Shown: positions 26,432 to 35,384, numbered from the stretch's first letter. The stretch is DNA of 64,000 bases from Micromonospora qiuiae (GCF_016863555.1 NZ_BOPC01000014.1:1-64000); one strand, 5' to 3'. Notes: a model not told the origin generated them from the sequence alone. Numbers and translations: made by a program.

Positions 26432-28149
26432 CGCAGTTCCTCCTCGTCGGCACGGATCACCCAGTTGGCGAACGTCTCGCCCTCGGTGCGGCCGGCCAGG
26501 TAGTGCCGGACCAGCCGCTCGACGTACTCGGGAAGTTCCTCGGCGGTCGTCTTCAGGCCGCGCAGCTTGCGGCCGAAGCCGGCGGTCTGCCCCGCGGCCA
26601 TGCCCAGCCCGCCGCCGAGGTGCACCTGGAAACCCTCCACCTGGCGGCCGTCCGGGCCGGTCACCAACTGGCCCTTGAGGCCGATGTCGGCCACCTGGGT
26701 ACGTGCGCAGGCGTTCGGGCAGCCGTTGAGGTGGATGGAGATGTCGGCGTCCTTGAGGTCCTCTCCGGCGAGTCGTTCCTCGAGCCGGGCCACCAGCTCC
26801 TCACCGCGCGCCTTGGTTTCGACGATGGCGAGCTTGCAGTACTCAAGGCCGGTGCAGGCCATGGTGCCGCGCCGCCAGACCGACGGGTGGACCTCCAGGC
26901 CGATTCCACGCAGCGCCGTGACCAGCGACTCCGTACGCTCCGGTGGAACGTCGAGCACCAGCAGCTTCTGGTACGGGGTGAGCCGCACCCGGTCGCTGCC
27001 GTGCGCCTCGACCACGTCCGCGAGCTGAGCCAGTTGGCTGCCGGACACCCGCCCGACCACGGGCGCGGCACCGACGTAGTGAAGGCCGTCCCGTTGGGCG
27101 TGCACGCCGAGGTGGTCGATCGGCTTCTCCGGCAGATCCGGGGCGGGACCGTCGAGCAGCGTCCGGCCGAGGTACTCCTTTTCCAGCACCTCGCGGAACT
27201 TCACCACGCCCCAGTCGGCGACCAGGAACTTCAGCCGGGCTCGGTGGCGCAGCCGACGGTAGCCGTAGTCGCGGAAGATGCCGACCACGCCGGCCCAGAC
27301 GTCCGCGACCTCGGCCAGGGGCACCCAGACGCCGAGCCGCTGGGCCAGCATCGGGTTGGTGGACAGGCCACCGCCGACCCACAGGTCGAAGCCGGGCCCG
27401 TGCTCGGGGTGGTCGACGCCGAGGAAGGCGATGTCGTTCGCCTCGTACGGGGTGTCCACCAGCCACGAGATCGACGTCTTGAACTTGCGGGGCAGGTTGG
27501 AGAACTGCTTGTCGCCGATGTACCGCTGGACGATTTCGTCGATCGCTGCGGAGGCGTCGATCCGCTCCGCCTCGGCCACCCCGGCCACCGGGCTGCCCAG
27601 CACGACCCGGGGGCAGTCGCCGCACGCCTCGGTGGTCTGCAACCCGACGGCCTCCAGCCGCCGCCAGATCTCCGGCATGTCTTCGATGCGGATCCAGTGG
27701 TACTGGATGTTCTGCCGGTTGGTGATATCGGCGGTGTCCCGGGCGAACTCCCGGGAGATCTCGGCGACCGTACGCAGCTGCGCCAGGTCGAGCTGACCGC
27801 CGTCGATGCGTACCCGCAGCATGAAGAACTCGTCTTCCAGCTCGTGCGGCTCCAGCACGGCGGTACGCCCACCGTCGATGCCCGCCTTGCGCTGGGTGTA
27901 GAGGCCCCACCAGCGGAACCGGCCCCGCAGATCCTGGGGATCGATGGAGGCGAAGCCGTGGCGCGCGTAGATGTTCTCGATCCGCTCGCGTACGTTGAGC
28001 GGGTTGTCGTCCTTTTTGGTCCGCTCGTTGGGGTTGAGCGGCTCGCGGTGCCCGAGCGCCCACTGGCCCTCGCCTCGGGCCCGGCGCGGTGTCCGAGCGG
28101 CTCGCGCCGGGGAACTTTCGGGGTGGGCCGGAATCTCGCTGACCACCAT
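26428..28149 (-). CDS. sirA: Ferredoxin-dependent sulfite reductase (SirA/NirA)
   Basis: 573 aa. Siroheme and [4Fe-4S] ligands are in ACTGLEYC (Cys-x5-Cys) and GCPNAC (Cys-x3-Cys). The family hallmarks RNRQNIQ-like TNRQNIQYHWI and EACGDCPR, as in mycobacterial SirA, are present; an intramolecular Tyr-Cys link near the active site is known in that enzyme. It reduces sulfite to sulfide with ferredoxin. ATG 28149 follows GGAGG by about 8 nt. The leader region upstream encodes a conserved short peptide that probably controls expression. Confidence 0.95.
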   Translation of the reverse strand: MVVSEIPAHPESSPARAARTPRRARGEGQWALGHREPLNPNERTKKDDNPLNVRERIENIYARHGFASIDPQDLRGRFRWWGLYTQRKAGIDGGRTAVLEPHELEDEFFMLRVRIDGGQLDLAQLRTVAEISREFARDTADITNRQNIQYHWIRIEDMPEIWRRLEAVGLQTTEACGDCPRVVLGSPVAGVAEAERIDASAAIDEIVQRYIGDKQFSNLPRKFKTSISWLVDTPYEANDIAFLGVDHPEHGPGFDLWVGGGLSTNPMLAQRLGVWVPLAEVADVWAGVVGIFRDYGYRRLRHRARLKFLVADWGVVKFREVLEKEYLGRTLLDGPAPDLPEKPIDHLGVHAQRDGLHYVGAAPVVGRVSGSQLAQLADVVEAHGSDRVRLTPYQKLLVLDVPPERTESLVTALRGIGLEVHPSVWRRGTMACTGLEYCKLAIVETKARGEELVARLEERLAGEDLKDADISIHLNGCPNACARTQVADIGLKGQLVTGPDGRQVEGFQVHLGGGLGMAAGQTAGFGRKLRGLKTTAEELPEYVERLVRHYLAGRTEGETFANWVIRADEEELR

Positions 28150-28281
28150 CGCGGCGTCCTCCGTTGTCTGCGGTGCCTCGGTCGGGTAGCACGGCACGCC
28201 GGCTCCCGATGGGGGCCGTGAACAACGGTGTCATGGGCGGCCGGCGCGCTGCGTGCCCGAGGCAGGATTGGTCGGGCGTCG

Positions 28282-28368
28282 TCAGTGAGCCGGACAAATG
28301 GCGCTGAACACGCGGCCGTAGTCCACGTGGCGACGGGCCACAAGGCGAAGGACTAGGGCGGCAGCCAT
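28282..28368 (-). CDS. Actinobacterial leader peptide upstream of sirA
   Basis: 28 codons, MAAALVLRLVARRHVDYGRV followed by FSAIC and a short tail. The RRHVDYGRV...SAIC core is the signature of the actinobacterial putative leader peptides found before sulfur and cysteine genes. It ends 132 bp before sirA. The single Cys codon near the end fits control by cysteinyl-tRNA or cysteine supply, through ribosome position on the leader. The mechanism is inferred; the peptide match is clear. Confidence 0.8.
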   Translation of the reverse strand: MAAALVLRLVARRHVDYGRVFSAICPAH

Positions 28369-28448
28369 GCACGAATGCTCCCACATCCCGGCCGGCCCGG
28401 CCAATGAGCGCGTGGGCGATCCCACATCACGGGCGACGGCTGACGCAC

Positions 28449-28478
28449 CCGCGAGCCCGCCCTGTGGCAGGCTCGCGG
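28449..28478 (+). promoter_or_regulatory. Hairpin directly before a start codon
   Basis: CCGCGAGCC (28449-28457) pairs perfectly with GGCTCGCGG (28470-28478). The stem ends one base before ATG 28480 and covers the position where a ribosome-binding site would be. It may limit translation or mark the end of another transcript. Confidence 0.5.
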
Positions 28479-28479
28479 C

Positions 28480-30000
28480 ATGGGTGATTTGCCCGGTAGG
28501 TCGGTCCCAGCTGCCGGAACGGGCGTCCGAGTTGGCGGATTGCGCCTGCGCTCCCCGGTGTGGCTGGTGCCGGCCGGCGTCACCCTGGTCGTGGCGCTGG
28601 CCGGGTTGGACGCCGCCCAACTGTGGCGGGACGAGCTGGCCACCTGGAGCGCCGCCAGCCGGCCGGTGAGCGGACTGCTCCGGCTGGCCGGCACCATCGA
28701 CGCCGCCACCGTGCCGTACTACCTGCTCATGCACGCCTGGGTGGCGGTCGCCGGCGACTCGGTGGCCGCGCTGCGCCTGCCGTCGGCGCTGGCGATGGCG
28801 GCGGCGGCCGGGCTGACCGCCGGGCTCGGGCAACGGCTCTGCGACAGCCGCGTCGGCACCCTCGCCGGCCTGCTGTTCGCAGTGCTACCCGGCACCGCCC
28901 GGTACGCCCAGGAAGCCCGACCGTACGCCCTGGCCACCGCTCTGGCCGTGCTGAGCACCCTGCTGCTGGTCGACGCGCTGCGCCGTCCCGGCTGGGGCCG
29001 CTGGGCCGCGTACGCCGCCGCCACCACCGCCCTGGGACTGACCCACCTGATCGCCCTCACCGTGCTCGCCGCCCACGCCGTAGCGGTGCTCGGCACCGTC
29101 TCCGGCCCAGACCGGCCACAGTCGGATCAGGGACCACCAGACCGAGGACGGTCGGACCGGTGGCGGGCGGCCTGGCCATGGCTCGCCGCCCTGGTGCCGG
29201 TGGCGCTCGCCGTGGCGCCGCTGGCGCTGCTGGCCTCCGGTCAGCGGGCCCGGCAACTGGACTGGGTGGACGGCAGCCGCCCCGCGGACCTGGCGGCGCT
29301 GCCGGGTGGGGTGGCACAGAGCGGCGTGGTCGGCGGAGTGCTGATCGGGCTCGCCGCGTTCGGCCTGGTCCGGGCCGGTCGGCGGATGGTGCTGCCGGCG
29401 AGTTGCGTCGTACTCCCGGTGTCGCTGCTCTTCCTCGCCGGGCTGGTCGTACCGCTGTGGGTTCCTCGCTACCTGATCTTCGTGGTGCCCTTCGCCTGCC
29501 TGCTGGCCGGCGGGGCACTGGCGTCCGCGCGATTGCCGGGCGCACTGGTCGTGGTGGCCCTGGCCGGACTGCTCGGCCTCCCCGACCAGGCCGCGCTGCG
29601 CCGCAGCCACGAGTGGCCCCGGACCGTGACGGTGGACTACCGGGGCGCGGCCCGGATCGTCGCGGCGGGTCAGCGCGCCGGCGACGCGGTCGTCTACTCG
29701 CCCCGGGACAACTGGCTCTTCCTCGACCTCGGTCTCCGGTACCACCTGGGCGAGCAGATGCCCCGGGACGTCCTGCTGGTTGCGGACCAGGATCGCCGGG
29801 GCGATCTGTGGGCCACCGAATGCGATCGACCGGCCGAGTGTCTCGCCGGCACCGACCGGGTCTGGCTGGTGCTGGCCGGGCACCACCGCGACCCCCTAGC
29901 CGCCGTCCCCGCCCTCAAGGGCGACGCCCTACGCGCGAACTACCACGTGACCCAGATCTGGCTCCGCCCCAACCTCACCATCACCCTCCTGATTCGCTGA
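28480..30000 (+). CDS. Polytopic GT-C (GT39-like) glycosyltransferase
   Basis: 506 aa with about ten membrane helices. The first loop has DAAQLWRDELATWS, where the Asp-Glu region matches the acidic catalytic loop of polyprenyl-phosphate-mannose-dependent transferases, and RYAQEARPYAL is the second conserved loop of the ArnT/PMT group. The C-terminal 130 residues form an outer domain. It likely moves a sugar from a lipid carrier to a wall or protein acceptor outside the membrane. There is no ribosome-binding site, and a hairpin sits at the start. Confidence 0.82.
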   Translation: MGDLPGRSVPAAGTGVRVGGLRLRSPVWLVPAGVTLVVALAGLDAAQLWRDELATWSAASRPVSGLLRLAGTIDAATVPYYLLMHAWVAVAGDSVAALRLPSALAMAAAAGLTAGLGQRLCDSRVGTLAGLLFAVLPGTARYAQEARPYALATALAVLSTLLLVDALRRPGWGRWAAYAAATTALGLTHLIALTVLAAHAVAVLGTVSGPDRPQSDQGPPDRGRSDRWRAAWPWLAALVPVALAVAPLALLASGQRARQLDWVDGSRPADLAALPGGVAQSGVVGGVLIGLAAFGLVRAGRRMVLPASCVVLPVSLLFLAGLVVPLWVPRYLIFVVPFACLLAGGALASARLPGALVVVALAGLLGLPDQAALRRSHEWPRTVTVDYRGAARIVAAGQRAGDAVVYSPRDNWLFLDLGLRYHLGEQMPRDVLLVADQDRRGDLWATECDRPAECLAGTDRVWLVLAGHHRDPLAAVPALKGDALRANYHVTQIWLRPNLTITLLIR

Positions 30001-30076
30001 CCCCCTGACCCCCCACCCTGCAAGGGCAGGCCGCGCTCCGGCGCGACGCGGACGATCCGCCGTGGGGTCAGGGGGT
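30000..30076. terminator. Inverted repeat spanning the end of two convergent genes
   Basis: ACCCCCTGACCCC (30000-30012) is repeated in inverse as GGGGTCAGGGGGT (30064-30076). The first arm begins at the last base of the glycosyltransferase stop; the second contains the pdtaS stop. RNA from either strand could fold into a 13-bp stem with a 51-nt loop. Confidence 0.5.
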
Positions 30077-31603
30077 GGGACGGGTGAGAGGAACGGTCAG
30101 CAGGGCCTCGGTGCCACCGGTGGCCCCGGGACGCAGCTCGATGCTGCCGCGCAGTTCGCCGGTGACCAGGGCACGGACGATCTGGAGGCCGAGCTTGCGT
30201 CCACCGTCGGCGTCGAAGTCGGGCGGCAGCCCGCGCCCGTTGTCGGCGACCGTGACGTGCAGCGTCCTTCGGGACCGGTGCGCGGAGACCACCACCTCGG
30301 GCACCACCGCCGACTCCGCCACCGGCGCCGGGAGATCCTCATCGGCCGGCGGGAAACCGTGTTCGACGGCGTTGAGCAGCAATTCGTTGAGGACCATCAC
30401 CAGCGAGGTGGCGATCTCGGCGGGCAGTACGCCGAAGCTGCCCTTGCGCCGCATTCCGACGCTCACCTCGGTCGCCGCCACCTCGGTCGCCGCGCTGGCC
30501 ACCCGGTCGACGATGCCGTCGAACTCGACCGCCTCGTCGCTGGACATGGAGAGCGTCTCGTGCACCAGGGCAATGGACGCCACCCGGCGTACGGACTCCT
30601 CCAACGCCACCCGCGCCTCGGGTATGCCGACCCGACGGGCCTGCAGGCGCAGGAGCGCGGCCACGGTCTGGAGGTTGTTCTTCACCCGGTGGTGGATCTC
30701 CCGGATGGTGGCGTCCTTGGTGATCAGGGCTCGGTCCCGACGGCGTACCTCGGTGATGTCGCGGACCAGCACCAGCACGCCGATCGGCACTCCGGCGGGC
30801 ATCAGCGGCAGGGCCCGGGTGAGCATGGTCGCGCCGCGCGCGTCGATCTCCCGTCGCGGCGGCGCCTCGCCGCGCAGCGCAGCGAGGATGCCGTTCGCGG
30901 CGTCGGTGCCCTCCAGCGGATCGCCGGCGAGCCGGCGGTGCAGCACCGCGAGATCTTCGCCGACCAGGTGGGCGGCGTAGCCCAGCCGCCGGTACGCCGA
31001 CTGGGCGTTCGGGCTGGCATAAGTGACCTTGCCGCTCGCGTCCAGTCGCATCAGGCCGTCACCGACCCGCGGCGCCGAGGTGGTCTCGCCGGGGTGCCGA
31101 GGCGGCGGGAAGGTGCCGTCGGCGATCATCTGAGCCAGGTCGTCGGCCGTGGTCAGGTAGTTCAGCTCCAGCTGGCTGGGGGTGCGGGCGGTGGACAGGT
31201 TGGTGTCCCGGCCCACCACGGCGATCACCTCGCCGGACTCGCCGTCGGCGGCCCGCAGCAGCACCGGGATCGCCTCGTGGCGGGCGGGCACGTCGCCGTA
31301 CCACACCGGGTCGCCCTCCCGCCAGATCCGCCCCTGCCGGTACGCGACCTCCAGGTGCGCCACTTCCGGGCCGCCGACGATCCGTCCGACCTGGTCGTCC
31401 TGATACGCGGTGGGCGCGGTGGTGGGGCGGACCTGGGCGACGCAGAGGAAGCTCCCCTCGCCGTTCACCGGCGCCCAGAGCAGCAGGTCGGCGAAGGAGA
31501 GGTCGGACAGCAGTTGCCAGTCACCGGCGAGGCGGTGCAGGTGGTCGATGTCGGCCGGGCGCAGACGGGTGTGCTCCTCGGCAAGGTCACGCAGCGTGGA
31601 CAC
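30068..31603 (-). CDS. pdtaS: PdtaS-type sensor histidine kinase
   Basis: 511 aa, soluble. The order is a GAF-like domain (about 1-150), PAS domain (about 175-280) and HisKA_2 domain with REIHHRVKNNLQTVAALL. The ATPase then has VLNELLLNAVEHGFP, VADNGRGLP and LGLQIV. This is the PdtaS family, whose partner PdtaR is an ANTAR-domain RNA-binding antiterminator; PdtaR is not in this window. The gene is near whiB1, the biotinyl protein, rsrA and sigR, as in mycobacteria. The start is GTG 31603. Confidence 0.92.
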   Translation of the reverse strand: MSTLRDLAEEHTRLRPADIDHLHRLAGDWQLLSDLSFADLLLWAPVNGEGSFLCVAQVRPTTAPTAYQDDQVGRIVGGPEVAHLEVAYRQGRIWREGDPVWYGDVPARHEAIPVLLRAADGESGEVIAVVGRDTNLSTARTPSQLELNYLTTADDLAQMIADGTFPPPRHPGETTSAPRVGDGLMRLDASGKVTYASPNAQSAYRRLGYAAHLVGEDLAVLHRRLAGDPLEGTDAANGILAALRGEAPPRREIDARGATMLTRALPLMPAGVPIGVLVLVRDITEVRRRDRALITKDATIREIHHRVKNNLQTVAALLRLQARRVGIPEARVALEESVRRVASIALVHETLSMSSDEAVEFDGIVDRVASAATEVAATEVSVGMRRKGSFGVLPAEIATSLVMVLNELLLNAVEHGFPPADEDLPAPVAESAVVPEVVVSAHRSRRTLHVTVADNGRGLPPDFDADGGRKLGLQIVRALVTGELRGSIELRPGATGGTEALLTVPLTRPTP

Positions 31604-31628
31604 GCCGACCAGGGTGCCACGCGGCCGG

Positions 31629-32681
31629 TCACATCGTCGCGGTGACCTTCTTCAACCCTCGTGGCGCGTCCGGATCCTCGCCCCGGGCCAGGGCCAGGGC
31701 GAGGGCGAGCCGCTGCAGCGGCAGGATGTCCAGCAGCGGGGCGTACCGCTCGTCGACCGGTGGCACGGCGAGGCGGATGGCTGCCTCCACCTCGGCGGAG
31801 CCGATCACCACCACGTCGGCGCGGCGCTCGCCGAGCCGGGGCAGCACGTCGCCCATCGACCGCCCGCCCGGCCCCGCCCCGACCACCGCCAGCACCGGCA
31901 CGTCCGGATCGGTCATGGCCAGCGGACCGTGCAGCAGGTCGGCGCCGGAGAAGGCCAGCGCCGGCAGGTACGACGTTTCCATCAGCTTCAGCGCCGCCTC
32001 CCGGGCGGTCGGGTACGCGTACCCCCGGCCGGTGGTGACCAGCTGGGCGGCGAACCGGTAGCGCGGAGCGAGCTGGGCCGGCGTGGTGTCGGCCAGCGTA
32101 CGGGCGGCCAGCTCGGGCAGCAGCGCCAGGGCACGACGCTCCTCGGCCGGCAGCGCGCCGTCCCCGGCCCGGATCCCTTCCACCAGCAGCAGCAGGGCGA
32201 GCAGCTCGGCGGTGTACGTCTTGGTGGCCGCCACCGCCCGCTCGTGCCCGGCGGCGATGTCGATGGAAAGCTCGGCGGCCTGCGCCAGCGGCGAGTCCGG
32301 TGCGTTGGTCACCGCGAGGGTGAGCGCGCCGGCGTCCCGGGCGACCCGGAGCACCTCGGCCAGGTCAGGCGAGCCACCGCTCTGGCTGACGGCGACGACC
32401 AGGGCGTCGGAGAAGTCCGGGCGGGCACCGAAGAGGGTGATCGCGCTCGGTGAGGCGAGGCCGGCCGGCAGGCCGAGACGGATCTCGGTGAGATACGTCC
32501 CGTACAGCGCGGCGTGGTCGGAGGTGCCCCGCGCGGTGAACACCACGTGCCGTGGCCGACGCTCGGCGACGGCCGCGGCGACCCGGGCGATCGGATCGGC
32601 GTGGTCAGCGGAGAGCAGTCGTTCGTAACCCGCCGGCTGCTCGTCGATGTCGGCGGCCATGCCGCCCCCTGGGCGCGTCAC
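31629..32681 (-). CDS. SIS-domain sugar isomerase/aminotransferase-like protein
   Basis: 350 aa with two SIS domains, as in the isomerase half of GlmS and in AgaS/FrlB-type proteins. VFTARGTSDHAALYG and VAVSQSGGSPDLAEVL form the first phosphosugar site; GRGYAYPTAREAALKLMET and SGADLLHGPLAM form the second. The glutaminase domain of GlmS is missing. It may deaminate or deglycate a phosphosugar amine. GTG 32681 is chosen because GGGGAGGAG ends 5 nt before it. Confidence 0.85.
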   Translation of the reverse strand: MTRPGGGMAADIDEQPAGYERLLSADHADPIARVAAAVAERRPRHVVFTARGTSDHAALYGTYLTEIRLGLPAGLASPSAITLFGARPDFSDALVVAVSQSGGSPDLAEVLRVARDAGALTLAVTNAPDSPLAQAAELSIDIAAGHERAVAATKTYTAELLALLLLVEGIRAGDGALPAEERRALALLPELAARTLADTTPAQLAPRYRFAAQLVTTGRGYAYPTAREAALKLMETSYLPALAFSGADLLHGPLAMTDPDVPVLAVVGAGPGGRSMGDVLPRLGERRADVVVIGSAEVEAAIRLAVPPVDERYAPLLDILPLQRLALALALARGEDPDAPRGLKKVTATM

Positions 32682-32717
32682 GGAAGCTCCTCCCCTGCGC
32701 GATCTCCGCGCATTTAC

Positions 32718-32751
32718 TGCTCAATCTTGCATCGTTGATCCGAATTGAGCA
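32718..32751. promoter_or_regulatory. Inverted repeat between SIS and TPR genes
   Basis: TGCTCAAT (32718-32725) and ATTGAGCA (32744-32751) are perfect 8-bp arms around an AT-rich 18-bp centre. The 172-bp divergent gap is much poorer in GC than its flanks. The layout is that of an operator for a dimeric regulator. Confidence 0.5.
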
Positions 32752-32853
32752 ATCTAACGATCAGCATCGCGCAGACGATCACCAAAACTCGATGCCGTCA
32801 CCTACGCTGACCCGACCTCACCGCCCAACCCGTACCGACAGCGAGAGGATGAC

Positions 32854-34584
32854 GTGGCCGAGGGAACGGACGGCCGGGCGTTGCCGGCGACGGAGGAACT
32901 GGCTTTGGCCCGGCGGGCCCTGGACGCCGGCGAACTGGCGCACGCCGCCAACCATGTCGCGAGTGCGCTGGTCCGGGCCCCGACCCTGCCCGAGGTGCAC
33001 GAAACCCTCGCCCGACTCGCCGCGGCCGGCGGAAACGGCGGGCTGGACCTCTTTCCGCTGCAACATCACACCTTCGTGGGTGCGGTGGTCGCCCGGGCAC
33101 ACCTGCTTGCCGCGGCCGGCCATCCCGCCGAGGGTCTAGACCTGTTGGTCGCCGCCACCGCCCACACGCCGCGGGCGGACTGGGCGGGAGTGCCGTGGGT
33201 CACCTCTCCCGAGTTGGCCGAGCGGATCGGCCCGGATCGGGCGGCCCAGGTCATCATGCAGGTCTGCGCCGCTGCCCCGGACCCCGTGCCGGCAGCCGAC
33301 CGACCGGCACTGGCCGCCTACCTGACGCTGGCCCGCAACGCGATCACCGTCCACCCCGAGCACGGCCTGCTGCTGGGCACGGCGTCCGCGCTGGCCCGAC
33401 GGGTGGGCGAGGTCACGCTCGCGGTCCGCTGGGCCACCCAGGGCGTACGCGCAGCGCCGTCGAAGCTGGGCGAGGTCTGGCTCGGGTACGCGCTGCGCAG
33501 CGCCGGGCGGACCCGGGAGGCGCTGGCCGCGCTCCGCCGCGCCGTCGACCACGACCCGGACGACCTGGCGGTGTACGCCGACATCGCCGGCACGTTGGCC
33601 GACCACGGCCGACTGGAGGAGGCGCTGGGCTGGATCGAGCACGCGTTGGCCCGTAACCCGTCCTTCGACTGCACCGTGCACACCGCCCACCGGCTGCGGT
33701 TCCAGCGCGACGGAGACGTACGTCACCTGGTCGAGCTGGCCGACTTCATCCGGGACCACCCGGACGACTCACACGAGCACGGTGATCTGGCCGAGTGCTG
33801 CCGCGGTCGCCCCTGGCTCGGGCAGCTGACCCCGCCCGCACCGGCTCCCGATCCAGCACGGTCCGCCGATCCGGCACGGTCCGCCGATCCTTCCGGGACC
33901 GCCGGCCCCGTCGGGCTCGATCCGGTGGCTTCGGCGGTACGCCCGGCCGCGTCGCCGCCCTCGGCCGAGGCGGCCCGCCGGCTCCGCGAGCTCGCCCATC
34001 CGGCCTGGCCGCACCCGCCGGCGGCGTACGACACCGCGGTCGCTCTGGCCACCCTGGACCTGACCGACCTGCTCGGCCTGCTGGCCCACCCGCCGGAGAC
34101 ACCGCAGACCGCGCTGGGTCGGGTGCTGTCCGGTCAGGACCCTTCGCTGTGGATACGGTGCGTGCAGGTGTGGACCTGCCTCGGTCTGCTGCATCACCGC
34201 ACCGACGAACCCTGGGCGGACTCGACCCGGCGCCGCGTGCTGGTGGAGCTGGCCGAGGGCGTCGAGGAACTCGCCGAGGCGGCTCTGTTCGCACTGGTGA
34301 CCGCTGCCTGGGTGGATCCGTCCGTACGAGCCGACGTGGCCCGACTGGTCGCCGGCCGGCTGTCGGCGGCGACCGGGGCAGCCCGGGAGCGACCGACGCC
34401 AGCCGCCCTGTCGCTGGCCCACCTGGCCCTGGCCACCCCCGGCCTGGACAAGGACACCGCCGCGCTGGCCCGGGCGCTGGCCGGAGTGCGGACCGTCCGA
34501 CCCCGCGAGCGGCTACGTACCCTGCTACGTCGCCTCGTGCGCGCGCTGCGACCGCGCCTGCCCGGCCCACCGCCACCGCCCTGA
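32854..34584 (+). CDS. Tetratricopeptide-repeat protein
   Basis: 576 aa, soluble and rich in Ala, Leu and Arg. Helical TPR-like pairs span about residues 20-310 (LALARRALDAGELAHAANHV, WLGYALRSAGRTREALAALR, IAGTLADHGRLEEALGWIEH). A Pro/Ala-rich linker at 325-375 contains a short tandem DPARSADPARSADP. A second helical region of about 200 residues follows. It probably acts as a protein-interaction scaffold. GTG 32854 follows GAGAGGA. Confidence 0.75.
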   Translation: MAEGTDGRALPATEELALARRALDAGELAHAANHVASALVRAPTLPEVHETLARLAAAGGNGGLDLFPLQHHTFVGAVVARAHLLAAAGHPAEGLDLLVAATAHTPRADWAGVPWVTSPELAERIGPDRAAQVIMQVCAAAPDPVPAADRPALAAYLTLARNAITVHPEHGLLLGTASALARRVGEVTLAVRWATQGVRAAPSKLGEVWLGYALRSAGRTREALAALRRAVDHDPDDLAVYADIAGTLADHGRLEEALGWIEHALARNPSFDCTVHTAHRLRFQRDGDVRHLVELADFIRDHPDDSHEHGDLAECCRGRPWLGQLTPPAPAPDPARSADPARSADPSGTAGPVGLDPVASAVRPAASPPSAEAARRLRELAHPAWPHPPAAYDTAVALATLDLTDLLGLLAHPPETPQTALGRVLSGQDPSLWIRCVQVWTCLGLLHHRTDEPWADSTRRRVLVELAEGVEELAEAALFALVTAAWVDPSVRADVARLVAGRLSAATGAARERPTPAALSLAHLALATPGLDKDTAALARALAGVRTVRPRERLRTLLRRLVRALRPRLPGPPPPP

Positions 34585-34796
34585 GGTAGGAGTCCTTCCG
34601 CTACCGGAATGCGGGCAACCTGACTGCCGGCCACCCTGACCCCCGGGGGCGGATGTCCCGGGCCAGATGATGTCGCTGCCGGCCGCTGTCGAGCTGACCC
34701 GTCTGCGCTATCACCACCCCGGCGCCAAACCCCGCACCACGAATCCGGACGCCGCTCAGCACACCGCGTTGGCGCAGGCGTTCGGGTGCGCCCCGC

Positions 34797-34871
34797 CGCA
34801 CCAAACTCTCCACGGAGCAGGGCTACGAGGCCACCTCCCTACGCGAGGTGGCCGAGCGGCTCGGGGTCGGT
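34797..34871 (+). pseudogene. TetR-family regulator fragment
   Basis: One frame reads LSTEQGYEATSLREVAERLG, the first two helices of a TetR DNA-binding domain. It stops matching where the recognition helix should follow. No start codon or C-terminal ligand domain remains. Confidence 0.6.
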
Positions 34872-35168
34872 GGCGAGAAGCCCTCGGTGATGCGCTTCTC
34901 CGAGCAGAACCAGACGGCGCTGAAGAGCTTCTCCGCCGGTCGAGCGCACCCCGGGCATCACCGACGCCGACTCCGGTACGCGGACGAACCCGCGCCGCCG
35001 GTAGAGCCGGTGGGCCGCCTCGGCGTAGCCGTCGCGTACGCAGATCGCCAGGGCGGTGCAACCCAGCTCGGTCGCCCGCGCGACGCACGCCTCGACCAAC
35101 GCCGCGCCCGCACCGCGGCCCTGCGCCGCCGGGTCCACCGCCAGCATCCGGAACTCCGCCTCGCCGGT
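34839..35168 (-). pseudogene. Truncated GNAT acetyltransferase
   Basis: The frame contains EFRMLAVDPAAQGRGAG, the acetyl-CoA-binding motif A of GNAT enzymes, then YRRRGFVRVPE, motif B. The N-terminal half is absent: the frame begins right after the stop of the biotinyl-carrier gene, and it loses similarity after motif B. A deletion seems to have joined the two. Confidence 0.65.
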
Positions 35169-35384
35169 TCAACCGATCACCGCGATCAGATCACCGTCCT
35201 GCACCACGTCGCCCTCGTTCACCGCGAGCTGCTGCACGACGCCGTCGGACTCGGCCACCACCGGGATCTCCATCTTCATCGACTCCAGGATCACCAGGGT
35301 GTCCCCCTCGGACACGGTGTCCCCGGCCGACGCGACGACCCTCCAGACGTTCGCCACCATCTCTGCGCGGATCTCCTCGGCCAT
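35169..35384 (-). CDS. Biotin/lipoyl-binding carrier protein (TB7.3-like)
   Basis: 71 aa, the full length of the mycobacterial TB7.3/Rv3221c family. The biotinylation motif ESMKMEIPV carries Lys37 at the expected beta-turn, and the C-terminus EGDVVQDGDLIAVIG closes the barrel. It is a free-standing biotinyl domain whose carboxylase partner is unknown. It is next to rsrA/sigR, as in mycobacteria. AAGGGG lies upstream of ATG 35384. Confidence 0.92.
   Translation of the reverse strand: MAEEIRAEMVANVWRVVASAGDTVSEGDTLVILESMKMEIPVVAESDGVVQQLAVNEGDVVQDGDLIAVIG

Larger units (their letters stand above)
34585..35168. other. Region of gene remnants
   Basis: 584 bp with no intact gene. It holds a partial TetR helix-turn-helix (plus strand) and a truncated GNAT acetyltransferase (minus strand). 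The part before 34790 shows no recognisable coding sequence. Confidence 0.65.

Noticed and set aside
28150..28281. SAM or other riboswitch before sirA
   Set aside because: No recognisable aptamer core; the conserved leader peptide explains the long leader better.
31629..32681. SIS gene as glmS
   Set aside because: The N-terminal glutaminase domain is absent and the length is only 350 residues.
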